A DNA stretch of 64,000 bases, from contig CANMFM010000010.1 of NCBI GenBank assembly GCA_947497175.1, forward strand, positions 62,001-126,000, given 5' to 3'. Origin of the DNA: an uncultured Aquimarina sp. (GTDB lineage Bacteria; Bacteroidota; Bacteroidia; Flavobacteriales; Flavobacteriaceae). The notes under the pieces are model-generated. The model saw only the letters and a program-made list of their open reading frames with translations, was not told the origin of the DNA and ran no database searches. The translations under genes were made by a program, and so were the position numbers. Below are positions 8,789 to 15,679 of this stretch, one piece after another. The stretch's first letter is position 1. Each line of letters opens with the position of its first letter.

Positions 8789-10324
8789 TTATTTCAACAA
8801 CTTATTTAGTACACCAAGAGCACCTCTAATAAAAGTAGCGCTAGTTAAAACTTTTAAAACTGCTTTTTCAGTAGCACTTGTTCTTTTACTTCGGGATCGA
8901 GAACTAGAAGAACTTTTATTTAATTTTTCTCTTTCTTTCTTGGCGGCAGCTTTGGCTTCTTCAGCTTCTGCTTTTTCAATCTTTTTCACTAATAATTCAT
9001 AGGCACTTTCTCTGTCTACTATATCATTATATTTTGAACTGAGTGTTGATTTCTTAAGTAAAGCTTTTAGTTCCTGTTCTGTTAAAACATCCATTCTGCT
9101 CATTGGAGCTCTCAACATAGTAGCTGCAAGTGGGGTAGGGCGTCCTTTTTCGTCTAATGCCGATATCAATGCTTCTCCTATCCCCAAAGAGGTCAAGATC
9201 TCTTTAGTATCGTAGTAATCGGATTCTGGATAGTTCTCTGCAGTAAGTTTTATGGCTTTCCGGTCTTTGGCTGTAAAAGCTCTAAGTGCATGTTGAACTT
9301 TAAGACCAAGTTGTCCTAATACACCATCAGGCACATCTGTTGGATTTTGGGTTACAAAGTATAATCCAACACCCTTTGATCGTATTAATTTTACGATACT
9401 TTCTATCTGATCCATTAATGCATTAGAGGCTTGTTTAAAGATCAAATGAGCTTCATCAAGAAATATGACCAATTCTGGTCTGTCACTATCACCTTGCTCA
9501 GGGAATGTACTGTATATTTCGGCAAGTAGGCTAAGCATAAAAGTTGAAAATAGTTTTGGTCTATCTTGTATATCGGTTAGTCTTATTATGTTGATGACTC
9601 CTCTGCCATTGTCGTCAATACGACATAAATCATCTACTTCAAATGATTTTTCGCCAAAGAAGATATCGGCACCTTGCTGTTCGAGTTCAATAATTTTTCG
9701 AAGAATAGAACCTGTTGATGCCGAAGAAATTCGGCCATAATCTTTTTCTAATTCTTTTTTACCTTCGGCAGTAGAAAACTGTAGGACTTTTTTCAAATCT
9801 TTTAGATCCAGTAAAGGCAATTTATTATCGTCACAGTATTTAAAAATTATTGCAATAATACCTGCCTGGGTTTCTGTAACATCTAAAATTCTGGATAAAA
9901 GAACAGGGCCAAATTCACTTACGGTAGCTCTAAGTCTTACGCCATTTTGATCTGATAAAGAGAGAATTTCTACAGGAAATTCTTTAGCTTCAAAAGGGAT
10001 ACCTATTTTTTCATGACGCTCATCGATTTTTGGATGCCCGGGGCTTGCAGCCGCTATACCGCTAAGATCTCCTTTGATATCCATGAGCAGTACAGGAATT
10101 CCTTTTTCGCTTAAGTTTTCAGCAATTACTTGTAACGTTTTGGTTTTACCTGTACCTGTGGCACCGGCAATCAATCCATGGCGGTTTAAGGTTTTTAGCG
10201 GTATTTTTACATGTGCATTGGTTATGGTTTCGCCTTTATACATGGCAGCTCCCATAGTTATAAAATCACCTTTGGTTGTATAACCTTTATTGATATGATC
10301 TAGAAATGCCTGATGGTCACTCAT
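8789..10324 (-). CDS. HerA-like helicase/ATPase, DUF853 (YjgR-type)
   Basis: A 511-residue ATPase of the HerA/FtsK superfamily, DUF853 group. The Walker A motif GATGTGKTKTLQ lies near residue 54 and is followed by VLLMDIKGDLSG. Walker B is in LVIFLDEAHLIFKQA, and a sensor segment LYFVTQNPTDVPDGVLGQLGLK follows. The C-terminus has an Ala/Glu/Lys coiled coil and a Ser/Arg-rich linker (SSSSRSRSKR) before a final hydrophobic helix. The cellular role of this family is not settled; a DNA- or membrane-linked motor is the usual guess. It is divergent from the RidA-like lipoprotein gene 110 bp away. Confidence 0.88.
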   Translation of the reverse strand: MSDHQAFLDHINKGYTTKGDFITMGAAMYKGETITNAHVKIPLKTLNRHGLIAGATGTGKTKTLQVIAENLSEKGIPVLLMDIKGDLSGIAAASPGHPKIDERHEKIGIPFEAKEFPVEILSLSDQNGVRLRATVSEFGPVLLSRILDVTETQAGIIAIIFKYCDDNKLPLLDLKDLKKVLQFSTAEGKKELEKDYGRISSASTGSILRKIIELEQQGADIFFGEKSFEVDDLCRIDDNGRGVINIIRLTDIQDRPKLFSTFMLSLLAEIYSTFPEQGDSDRPELVIFLDEAHLIFKQASNALMDQIESIVKLIRSKGVGLYFVTQNPTDVPDGVLGQLGLKVQHALRAFTAKDRKAIKLTAENYPESDYYDTKEILTSLGIGEALISALDEKGRPTPLAATMLRAPMSRMDVLTEQELKALLKKSTLSSKYNDIVDRESAYELLVKKIEKAEAEEAKAAAKKEREKLNKSSSSSRSRSKRTSATEKAVLKVLTSATFIRGALGVLNKLLK

Positions 10325-10434
10325 AATGGATATATTTTTTGATAAAAATAGGAATCTTAACTTTTCTATTGAAATTATACGTTATTTTTAATGCAGAACT
10401 TTCAATAACGAACACGGTTTTATTTTTTATAGCT

Positions 10435-10875
10435 ATGAAGAACACAATTTTATTAATAGTCGTATATACACTTTTAGTGAGTTGTACTAAAGCGCCTTCA
10501 AATATTACTTTTCATAAAACTCATGAGCCTAAAAAAGAAAATGCTCCCTTTTCTGATGCTGTTCAAGTTGGAAATCTGTTTTTTCTTGCTGGCCAGATCG
10601 GTATGGATCAAACGACTAGAAAATTAGTAGATGGTGGGATCAAAGCAGAAACCAGACAAACCCTAGAAAATATCAAAGCGGTCTTAGAACATCATGAAAT
10701 GACGATGAATAATGTTGTTAAATGCACAGTGATTCTGTCAGATATCGAAGATTTTTCAGCCTTTAATGAAGTTTATAAAACGTATTTTCCACAAAAACCT
10801 GCTCGTACTACTTTTGCAGGCAAAGGTTTAGCTGTAGGCGCTAAAATTGAAATTGAATGCATTGCGGCAAAATAG
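10435..10875 (+). CDS. RidA/YjgF-family lipoprotein
   Basis: A RidA-fold protein (2-iminobutanoate/2-iminopropanoate deaminase family) carrying a lipoprotein signal: from the ATG at 10435 it opens with a hydrophobic segment ending in LLVSC. The longer frame from 10339 adds an implausible hydrophobic N-terminus. Fold motifs include APFSDAVQVGNLFFLAGQIG, TLENIKAVLEHH and ARTTFAGKGLAVGAKIEIECIA. The conserved substrate-binding Arg is present in PARTTF. Most RidA proteins are cytoplasmic, so an exported, lipid-anchored version would act on periplasmic or surface substrates; that is inferred. Confidence 0.85.
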   Translation: MKNTILLIVVYTLLVSCTKAPSNITFHKTHEPKKENAPFSDAVQVGNLFFLAGQIGMDQTTRKLVDGGIKAETRQTLENIKAVLEHHEMTMNNVVKCTVILSDIEDFSAFNEVYKTYFPQKPARTTFAGKGLAVGAKIEIECIAAK

Positions 10876-11055
10876 GGGGTAATGTTTATGAAGTAGGTAA
10901 GGCTGAGTTTATGCATCAGACAGCATGATCATGTTGTTTTATTACTCCTGTAATTTCTTTAATAGCATCTTGTATGAAAGAATTTTTACTAATCTGTTTT
11001 ACTCAATTTCTCTAAAATCATAAATGGTAATTCATGATTCATGATTTTTATTATT

Positions 11056-11063
11056 TACCTTTG
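11056..11063 (+). promoter_or_regulatory. -7 promoter box of queE
   Basis: TACCTTTG matches TAnnTTTG and ends 7 nt before the ATG at 11071. This rules out the upstream in-frame ATG at 11041, which would lie before the transcription start. Confidence 0.6.
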
Positions 11064-11070
11064 CAAACTT

Positions 11071-11700
11071 ATGCAAGAGAGAATACAAAAATTAGTAGGC
11101 GAAGGGAAAATGCTTCCTTTGATGGAAGAATTTTATACCATACAGGGAGAAGGGTATCATAAAGGAACAGCTGCATATTTTATCAGAATAGGAGGGTGTG
11201 ATGTTGGTTGTCATTGGTGTGATGTTAAAGAAAGTTGGAATGCAGATCTTCACCCTCCAACAGCCACTGAAACCATTGTCGAAAATGCAACAAGGTATAG
11301 TGATGTAGTTGTAGTAACCGGAGGAGAACCGTTAACCTGGGATATGACACTGCTGACCGAAGAACTTAAAAACAGAAACGCTAAAACTCATATAGAAACT
11401 TCGGGAGCCTACCCACTTACAGGACAATGGGATTGGATTTGCCTTTCTCCAAAAAAAGTGAAGCTACCAAAAACAGAAATATATCATCAAGCGAATGAAT
11501 TAAAATGTATCGTATATAATAAGAACGATTTTGAATTTGCTGAAGAACAGGCAGCCAAAGTTTCTAATGATTGCATATTATATCTACAACCCGAATGGAG
11601 TGTGCGTGAAAAAATGATTCCGTTAATTGTTGATTATGTGATGAATAATCCAAAATGGAAAGTTTCTCTACAAACACACAAATATTTAAATATTCCTTAA
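11071..11700 (+). CDS. queE: 7-carboxy-7-deazaguanine synthase QueE
   Basis: Radical SAM enzyme that forms 7-carboxy-7-deazaguanine from 6-carboxytetrahydropterin in queuosine biosynthesis. The short 210-residue form shows the N-terminal substrate segment FYTIQGEG. It is followed by the cluster motif CDVGCHWCD, where three Cys in a Cx3Cx2C arrangement bind the 4Fe-4S cluster. The SAM-binding strand VVVTGGEPL and the late motif ELKCIVY are also present. No other queuosine gene lies nearby. The start at 11071 is supported by the -7 box. Directly downstream begins the peptide-gene region; a functional link is not implied. Confidence 0.93.
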   Translation: MQERIQKLVGEGKMLPLMEEFYTIQGEGYHKGTAAYFIRIGGCDVGCHWCDVKESWNADLHPPTATETIVENATRYSDVVVVTGGEPLTWDMTLLTEELKNRNAKTHIETSGAYPLTGQWDWICLSPKKVKLPKTEIYHQANELKCIVYNKNDFEFAEEQAAKVSNDCILYLQPEWSVREKMIPLIVDYVMNNPKWKVSLQTHKYLNIP

Positions 11701-11973
11701 AGAAAAATTGACGTTTTTGTCGTTTTTTTTACGTTTTCTTTTTACATATAATTTTCATTGTGGTTTTTCCGTAACTACATCGTGGCTAAGCATTTGATTT
11801 TTTTAAATTTTTGTAAGTTTTGTATTACAAAATAATATGAGCATTCATAACAGATTGAATTTTATCTATGAAAAACCATGAGATGTCAAAAAAAAAGTAA
11901 CTTTTTAACAATTATATTGATTATTTAAGGCTATCTGGTTAATTTTAAAGTAATTAACTTTTAAAGAAAATCT
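11701..11973. other. AT-rich leader region before peptide gene 1
   Basis: Contains no credible gene. The stretch 11950-11969 has an imperfect AAAGT-aatta-ACTTT palindrome just before the first peptide ATG, and a TAACTTTT near-match to the -7 box. Another short palindrome (TTTTGTA-tTACAAAA) lies at 11818-11832. Confidence 0.4.
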
Positions 11974-12072
11974 ATGAATTCTATTTTTACTTTCAGAGGG
12001 CTTGACTTTAATGCAGTGGTTAGATTTTTGAAAGATCTTCCCGGGGCATCCATTTATGCAATGCGTAAATAA
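11974..12072 (+). CDS. short cationic peptide gene 1 (FLxxLPxA family)
   Basis: A 32-residue open frame that annotation by length would miss. The product starts MNSIFTF and ends with FLKDLPGAS followed by four residues and MRK. It shares spacing and residues with two other frames at 12432 and 12798: FL[KR]xLP[GS]A, then three residues, Ala, Ile/Met, one residue and a basic C-terminus. The LPGAS codons differ synonymously from copy 3 at four of five positions, which is strong evidence for translation. Net charge is positive and the middle is hydrophobic. A strong intrinsic terminator follows 45 bp later. Possible roles are signalling or antimicrobial peptide, small toxin, or precursor of a modified peptide; none can be chosen from sequence. 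Confidence 0.7.
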   Translation: MNSIFTFRGLDFNAVVRFLKDLPGASIYAMRK

Positions 12073-12117
12073 CAAAAAATAGCCTATTTAAAAAAAAACG
12101 TTTTATTATTAAATACT

Positions 12118-12149
12118 AAAGACTATACATATTCGTATAGTCTTTTTTT
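12118..12149 (+). terminator. intrinsic terminator after peptide gene 1
   Basis: An 11-bp perfect stem (AAAGACTATAC with GTATAGTCTTT) around a 6-nt loop, followed by a run of T. It ends the first peptide transcript, so each peptide appears to have its own unit. Confidence 0.85.
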
Positions 12150-12244
12150 CTTCAGCTATTATAAAGTAAAAGGTTTAATCAAGTTTGTTTTAGATTTTTT
12201 TAAGATTTGGTATAGCGTTAAGGATTATTTTTTATGAGTAAAAA

Positions 12245-12257
12245 GGGGAAAATCCCC
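12245..12257. repeat. GGGG-N5-CCCC mini-hairpin upstream of peptide gene 2
   Basis: GGGGAAAATCCCC lies about 175 bp before the second peptide ATG. A similar GGGG-N6-CCCC lies at 12624-12637, about 160 bp before the third. The role is unknown. Confidence 0.35.
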
Positions 12258-12403
12258 CTAAATCACCACCTAAAGCTGTAGGTAATTTCTTCAAAATTTA
12301 ACATATCAAAAAGCTTTTATGCCTTATGTCGTGCTAAAATTATTTTTTGTCTAAAAATTTGCTTTCATGGTGTTAATTTTTTTTCTTCAATAAAGATACC
12401 AGT

Positions 12404-12411
12404 TATCTTTG
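12404..12411 (+). promoter_or_regulatory. -7 promoter box of peptide gene 2 within an inverted repeat
   Basis: TATCTTTG matches TAnnTTTG and lies 20 nt before the ATG at 12432. Its first seven bases form the right arm of a perfect inverted repeat AAAGATA-N5-TATCTTT (12392-12410), an arrangement that could be a repressor site. Confidence 0.6.
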
Positions 12412-12431
12412 TATAACAAATTATAAACCAA

Positions 12432-12536
12432 ATGATTATGAAGTTATTTTACGGTATTATGGTAATTGATATGAAAGCTTTAAAATCTTTTTTAAGACAA
12501 TTACCTTCGGCTTGCAGTAATGCAATTCACAGATAA
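12432..12536 (+). CDS. short cationic peptide gene 2 (FLxxLPxA family)
   Basis: A 34-residue frame, start MIMKLFYG, with the family pattern FLRQLPSAC, three residues, Ala-Ile, one residue, Arg at the very end. It aligns without gaps to peptide 3 and with a two-residue N-terminal difference to peptide 1. Both 34-mers begin M-x-M-x-LFY. An alternative start at the second Met (12438) would remove two residues. It has its own -7 box at 12404-12411. It is the only member with Cys (position 28) in place of the Ser that follows the LPxA motif. A stem-loop (TTTTAGA-gaaa-TCTAAAA, 12540-12557) follows the stop but lacks a T-run. Function unknown. Confidence 0.7.
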   Translation: MIMKLFYGIMVIDMKALKSFLRQLPSACSNAIHR

Positions 12537-12623
12537 GAATTTTAGAGAAATCTAAAAAATGACAGCGAGTAGATAAAAAAGAGATTTTTGTGTCGGAGTA
12601 GGGCGATTTAAAGTATAGAATTA

Positions 12624-12637
12624 GGGGAGATTACCCC
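12624..12637. repeat. GGGG-N6-CCCC mini-hairpin upstream of peptide gene 3
   Basis: GGGGAGATTACCCC is the counterpart of the hairpin at 12245-12257 and lies at a similar distance before a peptide ATG. The surrounding sequence is otherwise not conserved. Confidence 0.35.
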
Positions 12638-12747
12638 ATTTTACTTGTGCAAAACATCAATATCAAAAATTGGAACTTTCTGATATATAGATTTTTGTGT
12701 TGATTGTCGATAAAATATCAGGTTATATCTAAAAGCTTAAAAAAATA

Positions 12748-12778
12748 TTGACATCACCTAATTTGGGTGGTATATTTG
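12748..12778 (+). promoter_or_regulatory. promoter of peptide gene 3 with embedded palindrome
   Basis: TTG (12748-12750), 20 bp spacer, then TATATTTG (12771-12778) is a near-ideal Bacteroidota -33/-7 promoter. The spacer contains the 15-bp near-palindrome CACCTAATTTGGGTG (12755-12769), placed where a repressor would block polymerase. Confidence 0.7.
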
Positions 12779-12797
12779 AGTAATATTAATTTAATAT

Positions 12798-12902
12798 ATG
12801 AATATGGGGCTATTTTACACGAAATTTAGATTAACTTTTAGAATTGTAATGGAATTTCTAAGAGAATTACCTGGGGCGTCAGGTCATGCTATCAATAGAT
12901 AG
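12798..12902 (+). CDS. short cationic peptide gene 3 (FLxxLPxA family)
   Basis: A 34-residue frame, start MNMGLFYT, with FLRELPGAS, three-residue spacing, Ala-Ile, one residue and C-terminal Arg. It shares LPGAS with peptide 1 but with different synonymous codons (TTA CCT GGG GCG TCA against CTT CCC GGG GCA TCC). It shares the M-x-M-x-LFY start with peptide 2. It has the best promoter of the three and ends 80 bp before a strong bidirectional terminator. The central part is rich in Phe, Arg and Thr; an amphipathic helix is plausible. No modification enzyme, exporter or immunity gene is recognisable beside the cluster. Confidence 0.72.
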   Translation: MNMGLFYTKFRLTFRIVMEFLRELPGASGHAINR

Positions 12903-12982
12903 TATCAAAAAAGATATTATTATCTCCATACTGGGATAATCAAAAATCAATTATATTTAGGGGCATAATATAATTTATTTTA

Positions 12983-13019
12983 AAAAAGAAGCTTGGTAAA
13001 ATTTACCAAGCTTCTTTTT
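12983..13019. terminator. bidirectional terminator between peptide gene 3 and the DUF2911 gene
   Basis: An 18-bp perfect inverted repeat (AAAAAGAAGCTTGGTAAA and its complement) around one base, giving T-runs on both strands. It serves the convergent units on either side. Confidence 0.9.
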
Positions 13020-13038
13020 ACTTAATACGAGTAACGTA

Positions 13039-13569
13039 CTACATGTAAAAAGGGACTTCTACGCGAGCAGTATCCCATCCCATAACCATGTGATAGCCTT
13101 TATCAACTTTTTTAAATGCAACCGAAAATGCCTCAAGAGCATCACCAGATGCTACCGGAACTTTTATTCTGGCTACATCCTTACCTTTGTCATAAGAATA
13201 AGCTCCCCAGCTGTCCAGGTCAGAATTAACAATGATTGTCCATTCTTTTTCTCCAGGAATTGTATATAAAGAATAAGTACCCGCCTTAATAGACTGATCT
13301 CCCATCTTTACATCCTTAAAAAATTTAATTTCTGTAGCCTCATCTGCACCAGTCCTCCATACTTTATCATATTTTACAAGATCTCCAAATATTGTTCTCC
13401 CTTTTTTTTGTGGACGACTATAAACTACTTTAATTTCTGGTTTAGCATTGCGATCAGCCTTTGCATAAGAGATATCGGTTGGACTCTTTTGTAGACCCGC
13501 GAATTTTTGTGCATTTGTTGTTATGGTTCCTACAAACATAATAACAACTAATAAGAGTGATTTTTTCAT
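13039..13569 (-). CDS. DUF2911 family secreted protein
   Basis: A 176-residue exported protein with a clear Sec signal peptide (KKSLLLVVIMFVGTITTNAQ). The conserved body of the DUF2911 family is visible: VYSRPQKKGRTIFGDLVKYDKVWRTGAD and AGTYSLYTIPGEKEWTIIVNSD. This family is common in Bacteroidota and its biochemical role is unknown. It ends at the bidirectional terminator and is probably monocistronic. A near-consensus -7 box (TATCTTTA) lies about 30 bp before the start. Confidence 0.88.
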   Translation of the reverse strand: MKKSLLLVVIMFVGTITTNAQKFAGLQKSPTDISYAKADRNAKPEIKVVYSRPQKKGRTIFGDLVKYDKVWRTGADEATEIKFFKDVKMGDQSIKAGTYSLYTIPGEKEWTIIVNSDLDSWGAYSYDKGKDVARIKVPVASGDALEAFSVAFKKVDKGYHMVMGWDTARVEVPFYM

Positions 13570-13830
13570 AATAGTGATTTTGAATTTTTTCTTGAATGTA
13601 AAGATATACCTGAACTCATGTGCTAAATGTTAATCGAGTCTATAAATTCTGTTAAATGTTGTAAATAACAATTTAGTAGTACATATTGGTAAATAGTCAT
13701 GTTTTGGTTTCAATTTTTATTCTTTTTTGATATTTTTGTTTCAAATTTAAATCAAAAGTTGTATTATTGTTTTTATTTATTAACTATATATGAATCTTTG
13801 AACTATTAACTAACATAAAATATTATCAGT

Positions 13831-15495
13831 ATGTGTGGAATTGTTACTGCTTTTGATTTAAAGCAAGATGTAGAGGTATTAAGACCTCAGTTATTAGAAA
13901 TGTCTAAAAAAATTCGTCATCGTGGGCCAGACTGGAACGGTATCTATGCAAATGAAAAGGCAATCTTAGCACATGAAAGATTAGCAATTGTTGATCCGGC
14001 ATCAGGAAAACAACCTTTATTTAGTGAGGATAAAAAATTGGTTTTAGCAGCTAATGGAGAAATTTATAATCATAGAGAACTTCGTAAGCAGTTTGAAGGA
14101 AAGTATAATTTTCAAACACATTCAGATTGTGAAGTAATTTTAGCTTTATATAAAGAGAAAGGTACTTGTTTTATAGATGAGTTAAATGGGATCTTCGCTT
14201 TTGCTTTGTACGACGTAGAAAAAGACACCTATTTAATCGCAAGAGATCATATGGGTATTATACCATTATATATGGGTTGGGATCAAAACGGAACATTCTA
14301 TGCAGCTTCAGAACTAAAAGCACTTGAAGGAGTGTGTACCAAAATAGAATTATTTCCTCCAGGTCATTATCTGTCTAGTGAAGATGGTGAGCTAAAGAAA
14401 TGGTACGTTAGAGATTGGTCTGATTATCAAAATGTAAAAGAAAACCAAACGAGTATTGATGAGGTGAGAGATGCTTTAGAAGCAGCAGTACACAGACAGT
14501 TAATGTCAGATGTGCCTTATGGAGTTTTACTATCAGGCGGTCTTGATTCTTCGGTGACTTCTGCGATTGCAAAAAAATATGCAGATAAACGTATAGAATC
14601 CAATGATACCAAAGAAGCATGGTGGCCACAATTACATTCTTTTTCTGTAGGTCTGGAAGGGTCTCCTGATTTAGCTGCTGCGCAAAAAGTCGCTGATCAT
14701 ATCGGAACCGTGCATCACGAAATTAAATTTACGATCCAGGAAGGTTTAGATGCTATAAAAGATGTGATTTACAATCTTGAAACATACGATATTACCACGA
14801 TAAGGGCCTCCACCCCAATGTATTTAATGGCAAGAGTAATTAAATCAATGGGTGTAAAAATGGTATTATCTGGCGAGGGAGCTGATGAAATTTTTGGAGG
14901 TTATTTGTATTTTCATAAAGCACCTAATGCCCAGGAGTTTCATGAAGAAACGGTGCGAAAATTAGATAAATTACACATGTACGACTGTTTACGTGCAAAC
15001 AAATCACTTGCAGCATGGGGTATCGAAGGGCGCGTACCATTTTTAGACAAAGAATTTATGGATGTTGCCATGCGTATGAATCCAAAAGATAAAATGATTA
15101 ATGGAGAACGAATGGAGAAATGGGTGATTCGTAAGGCTTTTGAGTCGTATCTTCCGGAAAGTGTGGCTTGGAGGCAAAAAGAACAGTTTTCTGATGGAGT
15201 TGGATATAGCTGGATCGATACCTTGAAAGAAGTCGTAAATAAAAAGGTGTCTGATGAGCAGATGGCAAATGCTCATTTTAGATTCCCGATTCAAACACCG
15301 CAAAATAAAGAAGAGTTTTATTATCGTTCTATATTTGAAGAGCATTTCCCTAGTGATGCAGCAGCATTTAGTGTTCCGCAAGAACCATCGGTAGCATGTA
15401 GTACTAAAATTGCGCTAGAATGGGATGAAGCTTTTAAAAATATGAATGATCCTAGCGGAAGAGCTGTTGCTGCTGTGCATGAAGAAGCCTACTAG
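13831..15495 (+). CDS. asnB: asparagine synthase B (glutamine-hydrolysing)
   Basis: Makes asparagine from aspartate, ATP and glutamine. The 554-residue length is normal. After Met removal, Cys2 of MCGIV becomes the N-terminal nucleophile of the glutaminase domain, with RLAIVDP and NGEIYNH motifs following. The synthase domain has the PP-loop SGGLDSS near residue 235 and the later motif SGEGADEIFGGY. The gene is monocistronic, preceded by a 260-bp AT-rich region and followed by hairpins at 15517-15536 and 15563-15592. Confidence 0.96.
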   Translation: MCGIVTAFDLKQDVEVLRPQLLEMSKKIRHRGPDWNGIYANEKAILAHERLAIVDPASGKQPLFSEDKKLVLAANGEIYNHRELRKQFEGKYNFQTHSDCEVILALYKEKGTCFIDELNGIFAFALYDVEKDTYLIARDHMGIIPLYMGWDQNGTFYAASELKALEGVCTKIELFPPGHYLSSEDGELKKWYVRDWSDYQNVKENQTSIDEVRDALEAAVHRQLMSDVPYGVLLSGGLDSSVTSAIAKKYADKRIESNDTKEAWWPQLHSFSVGLEGSPDLAAAQKVADHIGTVHHEIKFTIQEGLDAIKDVIYNLETYDITTIRASTPMYLMARVIKSMGVKMVLSGEGADEIFGGYLYFHKAPNAQEFHEETVRKLDKLHMYDCLRANKSLAAWGIEGRVPFLDKEFMDVAMRMNPKDKMINGERMEKWVIRKAFESYLPESVAWRQKEQFSDGVGYSWIDTLKEVVNKKVSDEQMANAHFRFPIQTPQNKEEFYYRSIFEEHFPSDAAAFSVPQEPSVACSTKIALEWDEAFKNMNDPSGRAVAAVHEEAY

Positions 15496-15562
15496 TCATC
15501 TTTTAGAAGTAAAGATGCTACAGACTATTTTGTAGCAGTAAGTTGAATTAATTAAGATTTTG

Positions 15563-15592
15563 AACCTCGAGAATATTTTCTTGGGGTTTTTT
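15563..15592 (+). terminator. intrinsic terminator of asnB
   Basis: An 11-bp stem with two G-T pairs (AACCTCGAGAA with TTCTTGGGGTT) followed by TTTT. A shorter hairpin GCTACA/TGTAGC precedes it at 15517-15536. Confidence 0.75.
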
Positions 15593-15606
15593 AATGTTTA
15601 CAACTA

Positions 15607-15638
15607 AAGAAGGCTATAGATGATGCTATAGCCTTCTT
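15607..15638. terminator. hairpin at the end of the astacin gene
   Basis: A perfect 13-bp stem (AAGAAGGCTATAG and its complement) with a 6-nt loop lies 40 bp past the stop of the minus-strand protease gene. The T-run is weak on both sides. Confidence 0.55.
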
Positions 15639-15679
15639 ACCTGCTGATGAATAGGTTTTAATAGAAATGTTTGAATGGT

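Noticed and set aside
12234-12281. 15-residue frame MSKKGKIPLNHHLKL within the peptide region
   Set aside because: Too short, no relation to the three peptides, covers the GGGG/CCCC hairpin.
11071-12902. QueE as a radical-SAM maturase for the peptides
   Set aside because: QueE motifs are those of the queuosine enzyme; adjacency alone does not support a role in peptide modification.
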